From Asterias amurensis (Eukaryota; Echinodermata; Asteroidea; Forcipulatida; Asteriidae), in contig NC_092663.1 of assembly GCF_032118995.1 (NCBI RefSeq), positions 3,534,001 through 3,598,000 of the forward strand: 64,000 nucleotides of DNA, given 5' to 3'. The translations under genes were made by a program, and so were the position numbers. The notes beneath the pieces were generated by a model. It saw nothing but the letters and a program-made list of their open reading frames with translations, was not told the origin of the DNA and made no database searches. Shown here one piece after another: positions 1 to 9,191 of this stretch (positions are counted from its first letter, which is position 1; every line of letters begins with the position of its first letter).

Positions 1-24
1 ACGACATTCATAGGTAAAACTTAC

Positions 25-207
25 CTTTTGTTACCGGTGTTGGTGTTGTTGTAGTGGTAACAGTAGTTGTAGAAGTGGTTGTTGTTTCAGCTGCAGTGCT
101 TGCTGTTGTTGTAATTGTTGTCGTTTCTTTAGTTGTTGTGGGTGATGTTGCTGTACTTGGTGCAGTGGTAACAACAGTAGTTGTGCTAAAGGTTGTAGGT
201 TCAGTAG
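25..207 (-). CDS. Thr-rich linker exon (3'-most exon in window)
   Basis: This 183-nt exon is phase 1 at both ends. The acceptor is TTCATTAG before 207 and the donor is GTAAGTTT from 24 downward. It encodes 61 codons dominated by Thr, with Ser, Pro, Val and Ala (motifs such as TTTVTTTTTPTP), typical of an O-glycosylated mucin spacer. The upstream exon (362-854) ends in a lone A, so the junction codon is A+CT = Thr. The frame continues beyond the left edge of the window. Confidence 0.75.
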
Positions 208-361
208 CTAATGAACAATAATATAAAAAAAATGTTAGTGTTACACAAAATGCATCCTTAAAGAATTTTCCCCAAAATATTCCACATGATCTTGTGTATA
301 GTTTTTTGTTCAAAATGTTATTTTTCAACTTGTCTAAAATCTACAATTTTTTGTATCTTAC

Positions 362-703
362 TTGTTGTAGTTGGAACCAATGTTGTGGTCGGAACTGTTG
401 TGGTAGTTGGAACTGTTGTAGTAGTTGGAACTGTTGTAGTAGTTGGAACTGTTGTAGTAGTTGGAACCATTGTGGTAGTTGGAACTGTTGTAGTAGTTGG
501 AACCGTTGTGGTAGTTGGAACCGTTGTAGTAGTTGGAACCGTTGTGGTAGTTGGAACTGTTGTAGTAGTTGGAACCGTTGTAGTAGTTGGAACCATTGTG
601 GTAGTTGGAACTGTTGTAGTAGTTGGAACTGTTGTAGTAGTTGGAACCGTTGTGGTAGTTGGAACCGTTGTAGTAGTTGGAACTGTTGTGGTAGTGGGAG
701 CCT
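362..703. repeat. 18-bp coding tandem repeat, 19 copies
   Basis: An 18-bp unit (plus strand roughly GTTGTAGTAGTTGGAAC) repeats about 19 times with scattered C/T and A/G changes. On the minus strand it encodes VPTTTT, with the variants VPTTTM (twice), VPTTTL and VPTTTS. The unit is a multiple of three, so changes in copy number keep the frame. It is a likely length polymorphism. Confidence 0.9.
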
Positions 704-854
704 CTTTGCAGGTTAAAAATTCAAATTTCAAGTTCGCTTCCTGGTTAGCTGATTCAGTAACGAACTCTATTCTGACCTTTTCCACGTTCCTTAATAATTT
801 GTTATTAGGAAGTATGATTCTCTCCTTTGTGCCAGCGTTTTCTACAGTGAATAT
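362..854 (-). CDS. Exon: C-terminal half of a discoidin-like domain fused to a (VPTTTT)n linker
   Basis: This 493-nt exon starts in phase 0 after a strong pyrimidine tract (acceptor TTTTAAAAG before 854) and ends in phase 1 (donor GTAAGATA). Its first 50 or so codons (854 down to about 704) finish the domain begun in 1061-1320. They end in LKFEFLTC, where the other domains have LGC, so the closing Cys is kept but the Gly is changed. With no intron between, the exon then runs into 19 copies of a six-residue repeat, consensus VPTTTT. Elsewhere in the gene the domain and its linker are always in separate exons, so this looks like a lost intron or a read-through linker birth. Confidence 0.8.
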
Positions 855-1060
855 CTTTTAAAAAGAAATGAGAAAAAAAAAACATAAACAAAAAAGGACA
901 TGGATCTAAATAACTTTAAAAAAATTCAACATTTCATAAATTACTTTTTGGTTTGCAACTTTGTAAGAGGCATTGTCTTGTAACCAAGTGCATGCAGATA
1001 ATTATAACCTCTTATAACATAAATAGCAGTCGGCTAAACCATAAAAAATGATAAACTTAC

Positions 1061-1320
1061 CTGTGCTTTTCCTGACTCCATAATTGATGAGGTGTGGGTT
1101 GTACCAGCTGCAATTTTAAATTGCTTGATTCTTTTGCTAAGAATTTGAATTTCATCAATTTTAACAGGAGAATTAAATTTGATGTGGAAAACTATTTTAG
1201 AAGCTTTGAACTTAAATGCCCAATTGGTGTCAAATGTTGAATACTCAAGTCCTGAAAACTTTGGCCTTGATAAACGACTTTTCTCCTTGCCAGTCAGTGA
1301 TTCGAAGCTCTTGCAAAATT
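1061..1320 (-). CDS. Exon: N-terminal half of a diverged discoidin-like domain
   Basis: This 260-nt exon enters in phase 1 (acceptor ACCAATTCCAG before 1320; junction codon G+AA = Glu) and leaves in phase 0 (donor GTAAGTTT). It encodes 87 residues beginning EFCKSFESLTG; the Cys at about residue 3 matches the first Cys of domains I and II. Positions about 50-75 show the alternating hydrophobic pattern (KIVFHIKFNSPVKIDEIQI) seen in the other domains. The second half is in 362-854. Sequence identity to domains I and II is low, so the family call rests on the Cys spacing and the shared phase-0 split. Confidence 0.75.
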
Positions 1321-1521
1321 CTGGAATTGGTGTAAAAAATACAAAAGTAACTGATGACATTGATATAGAAAAATTGTAAACAGTCTATATAAATTTTTAT
1401 TTTATTATAAATTTGACAAAACTGCAATGCATTTCCAGGCTTGAAATTGTTCCTCATAAATACTAAAATTTTAACATTTAGTATTACAGTTAGCAAGAAA
1501 GAACCTGGAGCAAAAACTTAC

Positions 1522-1581
1522 CCTTTGAAGGAGTTGTAGTCGGAACTGTTGTTGAAGACACAGTGGATGTTGATGTTTCCC
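1522..1581 (-). CDS. Short Thr/Ser linker exon
   Basis: A 60-nt, phase 1-1 exon; acceptor CACCCAACAG before 1581, donor GTAAGTTT at 1521 downward. It encodes about 20 residues including STSTVSSTTVPTTTPS. The preceding exon (2271-2321) ends in A, giving A+GG = Arg at the junction. It is too short to stand alone, but both splice sites fit well and the frame agrees on both sides. Confidence 0.7.
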
Positions 1582-1683
1582 CTGTTGGGTGATTTGAGAA
1601 TGATATAATAATAACAATCAACATAACAATCAAGGAAGTGGTCGAATACTTGGATTTTATGATTCAATTATGAGCGCATAGGG

Positions 1684-2067
1684 TAAAGGCAGTGGACACT
1701 ATTGGTAATTACTCAAAATATTTATTAGCATAAAACCTTTCTTGGTGACGAGTAATGGGGAGAGGTTGATGGTATAAAACATTGTGAGAAACGGCTCCCT
1801 CTGAAGTGCCATAGTTTTCGAGAAAGAAGTAATTTTCCACGAATTTGATTTCAAGATCTCAGGTTTAGAACTTGAGGTCTTGAGATCAACCATCTAAACG
1901 CACACAACTTTGTGTGACAAGGGTGTTTTTTCTTTCATTATTATCTCGCAAGTTCGATGACCGATTGAGCTCAAATTTTCACAGGTTAGTTATTTTATGC
2001 ATATGTTGAGATACACCAACTGTGAAGGCTAGTCTTGGACAATTACCGATAGTGTCCACTGCCTTTA
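1684..2067. mobile_element. MITE-like element with 25-bp terminal inverted repeats
   Basis: The ends are AAGGCAGTGGACACTATTGG... at 1686 and its reverse complement ending at 2065. The two arms match over 25 bp with one mismatch, and each end is flanked by TA, fitting a Tc1/mariner-type TA target duplication. The element is about 380 bp with no transposase. An internal inverted repeat lies at about 1846-1889. It sits in the intron between the exons at 1522-1581 and 2271-2321. I recall near-identical elements being abundant in echinoderm assemblies, but could not check this. Confidence 0.85.
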
Positions 2068-2270
2068 ATAATAAGCGCATTGTATACTATTCAACACAAC
2101 AGGAAAATAACAACTTTTGAGAGCAGAGAGACAAATAAATTCACAAATCCAAATTTTACCAAATGCAAATAACATGCCTTGAAAATCACTGAAGAGGTGT
2201 TGTACAACAACTAGATGAATTGTAAACACAGATTCTACAGGGTTGTAAAATATCGACCCTATTGACTTAC

Positions 2271-2321
2271 TAAGTTTAGGCGTCGTTGTGGTTTTGGCGT
2301 CAACTTCTCCTTTTGGAGGAC
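2271..2321 (-). CDS. Short linker exon
   Basis: A 51-nt, phase 1-1 exon with acceptor TTTTGCAG and donor GTAAGTCA. It encodes about 17 residues, GPPKGEVDAKTTTTPKL, and ends in A, so the next codon is completed by the exon at 1522-1581. It is less Thr-rich than its neighbours. The call depends on the good splice sites and matching phase. Confidence 0.7.
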
Positions 2322-2516
2322 CTGCAAAAGAAAGACAAACCATGAACTGACATAATTTTTTGTATAGTGGAACGGTGTGTTACTGTCTTTTTTCACGCAA
2401 AGATATCACTAACCTTCATTTTAATAGCTAACAAAAGTAACGTAATACCAAACTGGCCCTTAAAGTTTGTTTTTGTTTTTAATTGTCGTACAACTTAATG
2501 TTAAAGCTCTACTGAC

Positions 2517-4433
2517 CTGAAGTTGTTGCAAGTGTTGTTGGCAATGTTGTAGTTGGTCTTGCAGTTGTGGTTGCACGTGTCGTGGGCATCGTTGTAGTTG
2601 GTCCTGTAGTTGTGGTTGCAAGTGTTGTTGGCAACGTTGTAGTTGGTCTTGTAGTTGTGGCTGCACGTGTTGTTGGCAACGTTGTAGTTGGCCTTGCAGT
2701 TGTGGTTGCAAGTGTTGTTGGCAACGTTGTAGTTGGTCTTGCAGTTGTGGTTGCACGTGTTGTTGGCAACGTTGTAGTTGGTCTTGCAGTAGTGGTTGCA
2801 AGTGTTGTTGGCAACATTGTAGTTGGTCTTGTAGTTGTTGCTGCACTCGTTGTTGGCAATGTTGTAGTTGGTCTTGCAGTTGTGGCTGCACGTGTTGTTG
2901 GCAACGTTGTAGTTGGTCTTGCAGTTGTGGCTGCACGTGTTGTTGGCAATGATGTGGCTGGTCTTGTAGTTGTGGCTGCATGTGTTGTTGGCAATGTTGT
3001 AGTTGGTCTTTCAGTTGTAGCTGCACGTGTTGTTGGCAATCTGGTAGTTGGCCTTACAGTTGTGGTTGCAAGTGTTGTTGGCAACGTTGTAGTTGGTCTT
3101 GCAGTTGTGGTTGCACGAGTCGTTGGCAATGTTGTAGTTGGCCTTGCAGTTGTGGTTGCAAGTGTTGTTGGCAATGTTGTAGTTAGTTTTGCAGTTGTGG
3201 CTGCAAGTGTTGTTGGCAATGTTGTAGTTGGTCTTGCAGTTGTGGTTGCAAGTGTTGTTGGCAATGTTGTAGTTTGTCTTGTAGTTGTGGCTGCATGTGT
3301 TGTTGGCAATGTTGTAGTTGGCCTTGCAGTTGTGGTTGCACGTTTCGTTGGCAATGTTGTAGTTGGTCTTGTAGTTGTGGTTGCAAGTGTTGTTGGCAAT
3401 GTTGTAGTTGGTCTTGTAGTTGTGGCTGCAAGTGTCGTTGGCAATGTTGTAGTTGGTCTTGCAGTTGTGGTTGCACGACTCGTTGGCAATGTTGTAGTTG
3501 GTCTTGCAGTTGTGGCTGCAAGTGTTGTTGGCAACGTTGTAGTTGGTCTTGCAGTTGTGGTTGCAAGTGATGTTGGCAATGTTGTAGTTTGTTTTGTAGT
3601 TGTGGCTGCATGTGTTGTTGGCAATGTTGTAGTTGGCCTTGCAGTTGTGGTTACACGTGTCGTTGGCAATGTTGTAGTTGGTCTTGTAGTTGTGGTTGCA
3701 AGTGTTGTTGGCAATGTTGTAGTTGGTCTTGTAGTTGTGGCTGCAAGTGTCGTTGGCAATGTTGTAGTTGGTCTTGCAGTTGTGGTTGCGTGAGTCGTTG
3801 GCAATGTTGTAGTTGGCCTTGCAGTTGTGGTTGCAAGTGTTGTTGGCAACGTTGTAGTTGGTCTTGCAGTTGTGGCTGCAAGTGTTGTTGGCAGCGTTGT
3901 AGTTGGTCTTGCAGTTGTGGTTGCAAGTGTTGTTGGCAATGTTGTAGTTGGTCTTGCAGTTGTGGCTGCACGTGTTGTTGGCAACGTTGTAGTTGGTCTT
4001 GTAGTTGTGGCTGCAAGTGTCGTTGGCAATGTTGTAGTTGGTCTTGCAGTTGTGGTTGCACGAGTCGTTGGCAATGTTGTAGTTGGCCTTGCAGTTGTGG
4101 TTGCAAGTGTTGTTGGCAATGTTGTAGTTGGTCTTGCAGTTGTGGTTGCAAGTGTTGTTGGCAACGTTGTAGTTGGTCTTGCAGTTGTGGTTGCAAGTGT
4201 TGTTGGCAACATTGTAGTTGGTCTTGCAGTTGTGGTTGCAAGTGTTGTTGGCAATGTTGTAGTTGGTCTTGCAGTTGTGGTTGCAAGTGTTGTTTGCAAT
4301 GTTGTAGTTGGTCTTGCAGTTGTGGTTGCAAGTGTTGTTGGCAACGTTGTAGTTGGTCTTGCAGTTGTGGTTGAAAGTGTCGTTGGCAATGTTGTAGTTG
4401 GTCTTGCTGTTGTTGCAAGTGTTGTTTGCAATG
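2517..4433 (-). CDS. 1.9-kb Thr-rich mucin repeat exon (15-residue repeat)
   Basis: One uninterrupted exon of 1917 nt (639 codons), phase 1-1; acceptor CCCAATTGCAG before 4433 and donor GTCAGTAG below 2517. Almost the whole exon is a 15-residue repeat, consensus ATTTARPTTTLPTTL, present about 42 times with substitutions at few positions (A/T, R/K, L/R/H/S). More than half of the residues are Thr and there is no Cys. This is the composition of a mucin PTS domain, expected to carry dense O-linked glycans and to be extended. It lies between linker exons on both sides, far from any discoidin-like domain. Long open frames on the plus strand and in other minus frames are by-products of the repeat. 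Confidence 0.85.
2517..4433. repeat. 45-bp coding minisatellite, about 42 copies
   Basis: A 45-bp unit, beginning for example GTAGTTGGTCTTGCAGTTGT on the plus strand, repeats in near-perfect register across the exon. Differences fall at a handful of sites (T/C and G/A transitions), and groups of neighbouring copies share the same variants, which suggests segmental expansion of several units at once. The plus strand is G/T-rich and almost free of A/C runs, so the locus has strong strand asymmetry. Confidence 0.9.
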
Positions 4434-5118
4434 CTGCAATTGGGTATAACAATAACGTTACTGCTTTAAAAAAAAATATGTATACACTTGAAACCAATCT
4501 CATCCAGTGCAGTTTTCAACCATTAATTTGTTTATTAATTTTTCTCCTGCATTTTAGTTTGTAACAAGCGTCTTTATAGCTATTCTCCGAAATATGGCCT
4601 AATAGGGTTGAAAAACAAGGAGAGCACCACTTACAAGGCTACAAGAAACATTGAGAATTTCAACTTAGGTGTATGATTATTGCAAGAATAGGTTAAATTA
4701 AGACCATTAGACTTAGAAAAAGAAGAAAAAAACTGACAAACTTGTTTTTTAACTTTTGAATATCAATGATTTCTCCAAAAGAATAAATAATGTGTTGGTG
4801 CATATGGTATACAAAGAGCTTGGATAAGGGGTAAGTTTTCAATCTTTACTGAAAGGTAAAATCAAGACAATCAAAAATGGCGGTTTAACATAAAAAGATG
4901 CAAAAACCTTTGCATATATGCCACTGAATATGCACAAAAAACATGTAATATGCAAATATGTTTTTAATAGGCGTCAAATAATGATTGTATCCCAACAATA
5001 CCTAAATTAAATGTTGATATCTTCTCCAAACTATGAAAATATAATTAAATCATAATTCTGGCACAATCGGTAATGAACCAATTCTATAGCATCCCTAGTT
5101 TTTTTTTTCAAAAGTTAC
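4434..5118 (-). other. Intron (685 bp), nothing recognised
   Basis: AT-rich sequence between the 45-bp-repeat exon and the linker exon 5119-5256. It starts GTAACTTTTG (minus strand) and ends in the TTGCAG acceptor at 4434. No Thr-rich open frame with splice sites, no clear terminal repeats and no RNA gene were seen. Confidence 0.6.
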
Positions 5119-5256
5119 CTGTTGAACTCATTGCCTGCGTAATGGTTGTTTGTTTAGTTGTTGTTTCTGCAGGCTTTGTGGTAGTAGTTGTTATCGATAT
5201 TGTTTCTTCCGTCGATGTTGGTGTAGTCATTGTTGTTGCAGTGACGGTAGTTGACA
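5119..5256 (-). CDS. Thr-rich linker exon
   Basis: A 138-nt, phase 1-1 exon; acceptor CTTTCCCCAG before 5256, donor GTAACTTT below 5119. It encodes 46 residues such as STTVTATTMTTPTSTEE and KQTTITQAMSST. The junction codon with the upstream domain exon (6656-7102, ending in G) is G+TG = Val. Its composition matches the other mucin linkers and it has no Cys. Confidence 0.8.
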
Positions 5257-6655
5257 CTGGGGAAAGAGGGTTGAACATAACTAGGTCAATATTCAACAGA
5301 GTTAGTACCTTGTTGTATTAAATGTTTTAGGCTACCCATTTTTTTCAAATAATCCGGGCAAACATTGAGTAAACTGCCAAGGATTGGTCACTGCATAATT
5401 ATAATAAAATCCTACATGTCCAAATATGTGCCTTTTGTGACTTGATACCGGATTTTAAACTTTTACAGGGACAAGGCGGGGTAAGCTCAAATTTGGTACC
5501 TTATGAAGACCAATGACAATATAAAAGAGGTCAAACAAAAGGTATCCATATGAGAATTCTAAGAACTTGGATGCTCCACTTTAATATTTTGTGTCACATT
5601 CTATGGGGAGGATGTAAAGTACAAGTTCAAAGGGATGGGCAAAAGTGTGTTTCCCGCAGGGATGATGAAATTGTGGAAGTGTGGACATGATGTTCAAACA
5701 ATGTAGGAACTCTACACACTTGGTGGACTTACACACGTCCACACCGTAAAAAAAACCACCAGTTTTGAAGATCAGCTTTTTCTTAAGTACATAGAGCAAT
5801 GGAATGTTTACAGATTGACTTCATAGAGCAAAGGACTATAAACAGATTGACCGGTGTGGGTTTGTATCCACATTCAAACCGTGGACAATGGGTCCACGGT
5901 TGCTGCTATCACAAAGATATACAATGAGGTCCTTGGTTGCTATCACAAAGAGTTGAACAAAGGAGGGTCCACGATTGCAGGTGTTTACACACTTGCGTGT
6001 GTGGGTTGGTAATCATACACATTTAAAACGGGAACCTATAACAATAGAGGACAATAGGGTTCCCAATTGGCTAATGGAAGCTGTTGTCAAAAATTTAGTA
6101 AAAACTAAAGAGGGACAGTAGGAGGTCCTCGACGGCAGATGTTTTTACACAATTGGATCAGCTCACAGGAGTGCCCTTTTGTGATCGTGTACACAACGGA
6201 ATAATGGACCCCATTGTTCTTTGTTCAATCTTGACCCACAATGAATTCTTTTAACAAAAGGTGGGACCACAGTAGCAGGACCCCATAAACAAGATCCGTA
6301 ACGTTGGGTGCATTTGCATGGGCACTAATTTGGGTTATGAACACTGTAGTTGGCATTTAAATTTATCTGAAGGAAGATCTCAATATAAAGCAATAACTGG
6401 TATGCCTGTTACAGGCTTTTTACTTTTGAGGTTGAGGTAATAAGAAACACAATTTGTGTGCTGTAAATAGAGATTGGACGGGTATAACTAAATATATTAT
6501 TGGCAACTGTGTCCTGCCTCCTGTTACTTTACTTCATGTCCTTATCAGCCTGTTTTTCATATAAACTCTTTTAAGAGCTTGTTTAAACACATCCTGTGAG
6601 TCATTACATTGCCTGTTCTTAGACAAAACGAGAGACAAATAGATTTGTCACAAAC
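5257..6655 (-). other. Intron (1399 bp) with a degenerate repeated stretch
   Basis: This is the longest intron in the window. Between about 5810 and 6000 there are imperfect repeats of a segment containing GGTCC, GGTTGC and TATCACAAAGA, spaced about 35-45 bp apart. No coding exon, transposase or terminal inverted repeat is recognised. The open frame at 5581-5799 lacks Thr-rich or domain character and is judged chance. Confidence 0.5.
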
Positions 6656-7102
6656 CTATTTCAGCACATCCCAGAAACTCAACCTTGACTGGTGGTAGTG
6701 TGTCGGTACTCTTGTTATATCTTAGTGGAACTAATTCCACCTCCTCCACTTCTCCTTCAAGAGGAAGGTTAAGGCGACCATTCAGTTCGATGATGAAAGT
6801 GCGAACATTTTCTCCGTCTGATAAGAGGATGGAGTTAGATCCAGGGTAGTACTTCGTCTTGATGGCAAATTCAAGGGTTGATCCTGACTCCATTTGACCA
6901 TTTATAATCAAGTACGTTAATTTTACAGGTGAAGAGAATTTCACTTTGAGAGATGGCAAGCCTTCAATGTCACTGACTAACGTGGGAATGGTTTGCGGTA
7001 GGTCACCAATCTCCCAAGTGCCTTTAGATAGGGTATCCCCACTTGATGTCTCCATTACAACTACTAGATTCTCAATTAGCGCTACTTCTTCAACACACAC
7101 TT
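6656..7102 (-). CDS. Discoidin-like domain III in a single exon
   Basis: A 447-nt, phase 1-1 exon; acceptor ATTTTGCAG before 7102, donor GTTTGTGA below 6656. It encodes 149 residues with Cys at residues 3 (EVCVEEV) and 146 (VKVEFLGC). Residues 55-70 carry the hydrophobic strand pattern (KFSSPVKLTYLIING) and 137-149 the closing strand, ending CAEI. Domains I and II end in CAE with the same phase. It is shorter than them (168 and 172 residues) because it lacks the Ser/Thr-rich loop in the middle. Unlike them it has no internal phase-0 intron. A possible N-glycosylation sequon is NKS at 130. F5/8 type C domains run about 150 residues and end in LLGC, which supports the family call; the Trp and Arg residues typical of lipid-binding members are mostly absent. 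Confidence 0.8.
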
Positions 7103-7659
7103 CTGCAAAATAATTAAAATTAATGGTTTCAGGGCATTATATTTAAATTGTCATACTTTCTTGGTTATAGAAACTCTATCTCTGTGCTATACACTAAGTT
7201 ATTGTTGAAGTTTCTATAAACATTAAAGAAGAAAAAAAAGTTTAGTTTTTGGAATAATTGAAAGGATACATTTTTACACATGATAGTCAATTAATGTGTG
7301 CGTAAGTGAGAGCTTATAGATCCTTATAGAAGAAGAGAGGTAGTATACTTTGTTTCATCTCATTCTGTTAAAAAAGTAATTGAAATATTTCACACAAATT
7401 CAAAAGTTGAGCCAAAAATAACAACATAAAAAAGATAGCCTTCCAAAAACGCTAAAAATGACCAGTAACTTTTTTTTTGCATTTATACCATTATGTCTTT
7501 TTGGTTGGTAGGCAGTTTGCAGCAGCTAACTCGTTTTCTAATGTTTTTTTTATTAAACACAAAGTAAAAAGCACAAGATATTGGCCTATGAATGTGTTGA
7601 TGAGAAAGAGGTTTACTTATGTCTGCTTCGGCCGAATAAATAAATTTCACCTGGCTTAC
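7103..7659 (-). other. Intron (557 bp), nothing recognised
   Basis: AT-rich sequence between domain III and the linker exon 7660-7734, starting GTAAGCCAGG on the minus strand and ending TTTTGCAG. No additional exon, RNA gene or mobile element is apparent. Confidence 0.6.
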
Positions 7660-7734
7660 CTGGCGTTGTTGTCGTAACCTCAGGGATTGTTGTTTCAGTT
7701 GTTGGATTCTCACTGGATGGAATCATTGTTGTCA
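7660..7734 (-). CDS. Thr-rich linker exon
   Basis: A 75-nt, phase 1-1 exon with acceptor CGATTTAG and donor GTAAGCCA. It encodes 25 residues including TTMIPSSENPTTETTIPEV, ending TTTTP plus a split Gly. Its length equals that of linker A in the array, but the sequence is distinct. The upstream exon ends in T, giving T+TG = Leu. Confidence 0.75.
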
Positions 7735-7819
7735 CTAAATCGTTTAAAAGAACAGATAGCATTGGTTTGACATTAATAAGGCCCAATCAAAATTATGATA
7801 AAATACACAAGCCAAATGC

Positions 7820-8017
7820 ATAACAACTATATAGTTATAATAGATGTTAAATTTGCATCGGGGATAAAGAATATTAATTTTGGTTTTTACCCATACACTG
7901 ATGTGTGTTAGCGCTGTATACTCAGTACTTTCACAGTACTCGGGAAAGTACTGAGTTTACAGTGCTAACACACGTCGGTGTATGAGTAAAAACCAAAATT
8001 AACTATATAGTTGTTAT
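7820..8017. mobile_element. Foldback (palindromic) MITE-like element
   Basis: The outer ends are perfect 18-bp inverted repeats (ATAACAACTATATAGTTA at 7820 and its complement at 8000-8017). An inner near-perfect hairpin spans 7874-8002: arms starting TTAATTTTGGTTTTTACCC fold back on each other around the ACAGTACTCG centre at about 7935. There is no coding sequence. It lies in the intron between the linker exons 7660-7734 and 8132-8179. A related sequence starting TAGATGTTAAATTTGCATC is in the long units at 21941, 37437 and 48720. Confidence 0.8.
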
Positions 8018-8131
8018 TTAAGAGCTTCACAAGCTGATTAAATAAACCTGTTTGACATTAGTGTTAACAATGTATTGTTCTTGAGCTTTCACTAGGTGAT
8101 TTTTAAGCCAGAAATTAACACAAATACTCAC

Positions 8132-8179
8132 AGATAGATGTTGTAGTCAATTTTTCTTGTCCCTGAGGTGGTGTGGTCA
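8132..8179 (-). CDS. Short Thr linker exon
   Basis: A 48-nt, phase 1-1 exon; acceptor TTTTTCTACAG before 8179 and donor GTGAGTAT below 8132. It encodes VTTPPQGQEKLTTTSI with a split codon at each end (G+TG before, T+TG after). Short, but both splice sites are close to consensus and the frame fits its neighbours. Confidence 0.7.
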
Positions 8180-8450
8180 CTGTAGAAAAAACATGTATGA
8201 AAATACCAAAGAAAATGTGTGTATATCTGTTACAGGTTCTACCGATATTGACATTAAAGCTTCTGAATGTTGAAGTGCCTGAGGTTTCATTGAGTGTCGG
8301 ATACAAGCTCTGTGTAAGAAACCAGGACTGTTGTAATTGTTACATAATTATACGAAATTCAAGTCAAGTGTGAATCTGCCATAATTTTTTTCACGAAGTT
8401 CAACTCTTTCTAATGATCACATAATCAGTAAATTATCCTGTTCACAATTT

Positions 8451-8786
8451 GGGTAGCCCATGAGTGTGTGAACAATTTTCCTTGGGGTCTCTGTAAAGAT
8501 ATTGATAGTCATATAGCGCTTTATTACAGCTCAAAGGGCATATTAAAGCACTTCTGACATTATTACCCCTGGTCACTGGGCCATATTTTTCTTTCCTTAA
8601 CCATCTCAGCTCCCTAGGGAGTATACAGCCGGTGCTGCCAGTTACCACACTCCAAGGTAATCATTCACATAAACCATCTCTATGGTTAAGTGTCTTGCTC
8701 AATGACATAAGTGTCACGACCGGGATTCAAACCCACATCCCTTAACCACCAGAACTTGAGTCTGATGCTCTTATCAGCTCGGACAC
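8451..8786 (-). mobile_element. tRNA-derived SINE-like element
   Basis: Read on the minus strand from about 8785, the head contains a box-A-like CCGAGCTGATAAGAGC and, about 45 bp on, a box-B-like GGGTTTGAATCCCGG. This is the layout of a tRNA-type RNA polymerase III promoter. A body of about 260 bp without similarity to tRNA follows. The tRNA part would not fold as a functional tRNA. The 3' limit near 8451 is approximate. Head plus unrelated body indicates a retroposed SINE. Confidence 0.65.
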
Positions 8787-8842
8787 TCAACAATCAAACA
8801 CAGCATCACTCCACATACAAACTAATGAAACTGACGTTAAAA

Positions 8843-8938
8843 CACGTATACACAAAAATAAAACAAAAATCAACTACACAATTGCCTGTCCACGTATACA
8901 CAAAATAAAACAAAAATCAACTACACAATTGCCTGTCC
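8843..8938. repeat. Two-copy 48-bp direct repeat
   Basis: A segment starting CACGTATACACAAAA and ending CAATTGCCTGTC occurs twice in tandem (from 8843 and from 8891), differing by about one base in an A run. It is intronic, next to the SINE 5' end. Confidence 0.8.
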
Positions 8939-9191
8939 AAACGAAATTTTAAGTTAGGACAAAACAATAAATTTTGTTGAATATTCGAGTCACAAAACGA
9001 AATCAACACCCATTAATAACGCAGGGATATAGACGTGAAATGAAACTGTTGATGCTCTCTTGCCAAGTCAGTTTAGTTCTTTCCGCAATACCCGGCCTTA
9101 ACGAGCCTTAAAATAGTTAAATGCATGAACCATATCCAGATCTTCAAAATCACTATTTAAATTAAATGTTAAACTAATTTAGTTAACATAC

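Larger units (their letters stand above)
8180..9191 (-). other. Intron (1012 bp) carrying a SINE and a short tandem duplication
   Basis: Minus-strand donor GTATGTTAA at 9191. The intron holds the SINE-like element at 8451-8786 and a 48-bp direct duplication at 8843-8938 (unit starting CACGTATACACAAAA). The remainder is AT-rich with no exon seen. Confidence 0.65.

Noticed and set aside
286..861. Plus-strand frames across the 18-bp repeat
   Set aside because: Same by-product of an in-frame repeat. The minus strand reading joins to a domain and to flanking exons in phase.
362..4433. Bacterial or protist Thr-rich adhesin, or CRISPR-like repeats
   Set aside because: Dense spliceosomal introns and MITE/SINE elements indicate an animal genome; the repeats are coding and have no spacers.
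2567..4564. Long plus-strand open frames across the 45-bp repeat (VVVG-rich or Cys/Trp-rich translations)
   Set aside because: A repeat whose unit is a multiple of three and free of stops opens several frames at once. The minus-strand Thr-rich frame has splice sites in phase with its neighbours; the others do not.
5581..5799. Minus-strand ORF of 72 residues in the large intron
   Set aside because: No splice sites in phase, no Thr-rich or domain character; consistent with chance.
8710..8786. Functional tRNA gene
   Set aside because: Only box-A-like and box-B-like motifs are present. The arms do not pair into a full cloverleaf, and a SINE body follows.
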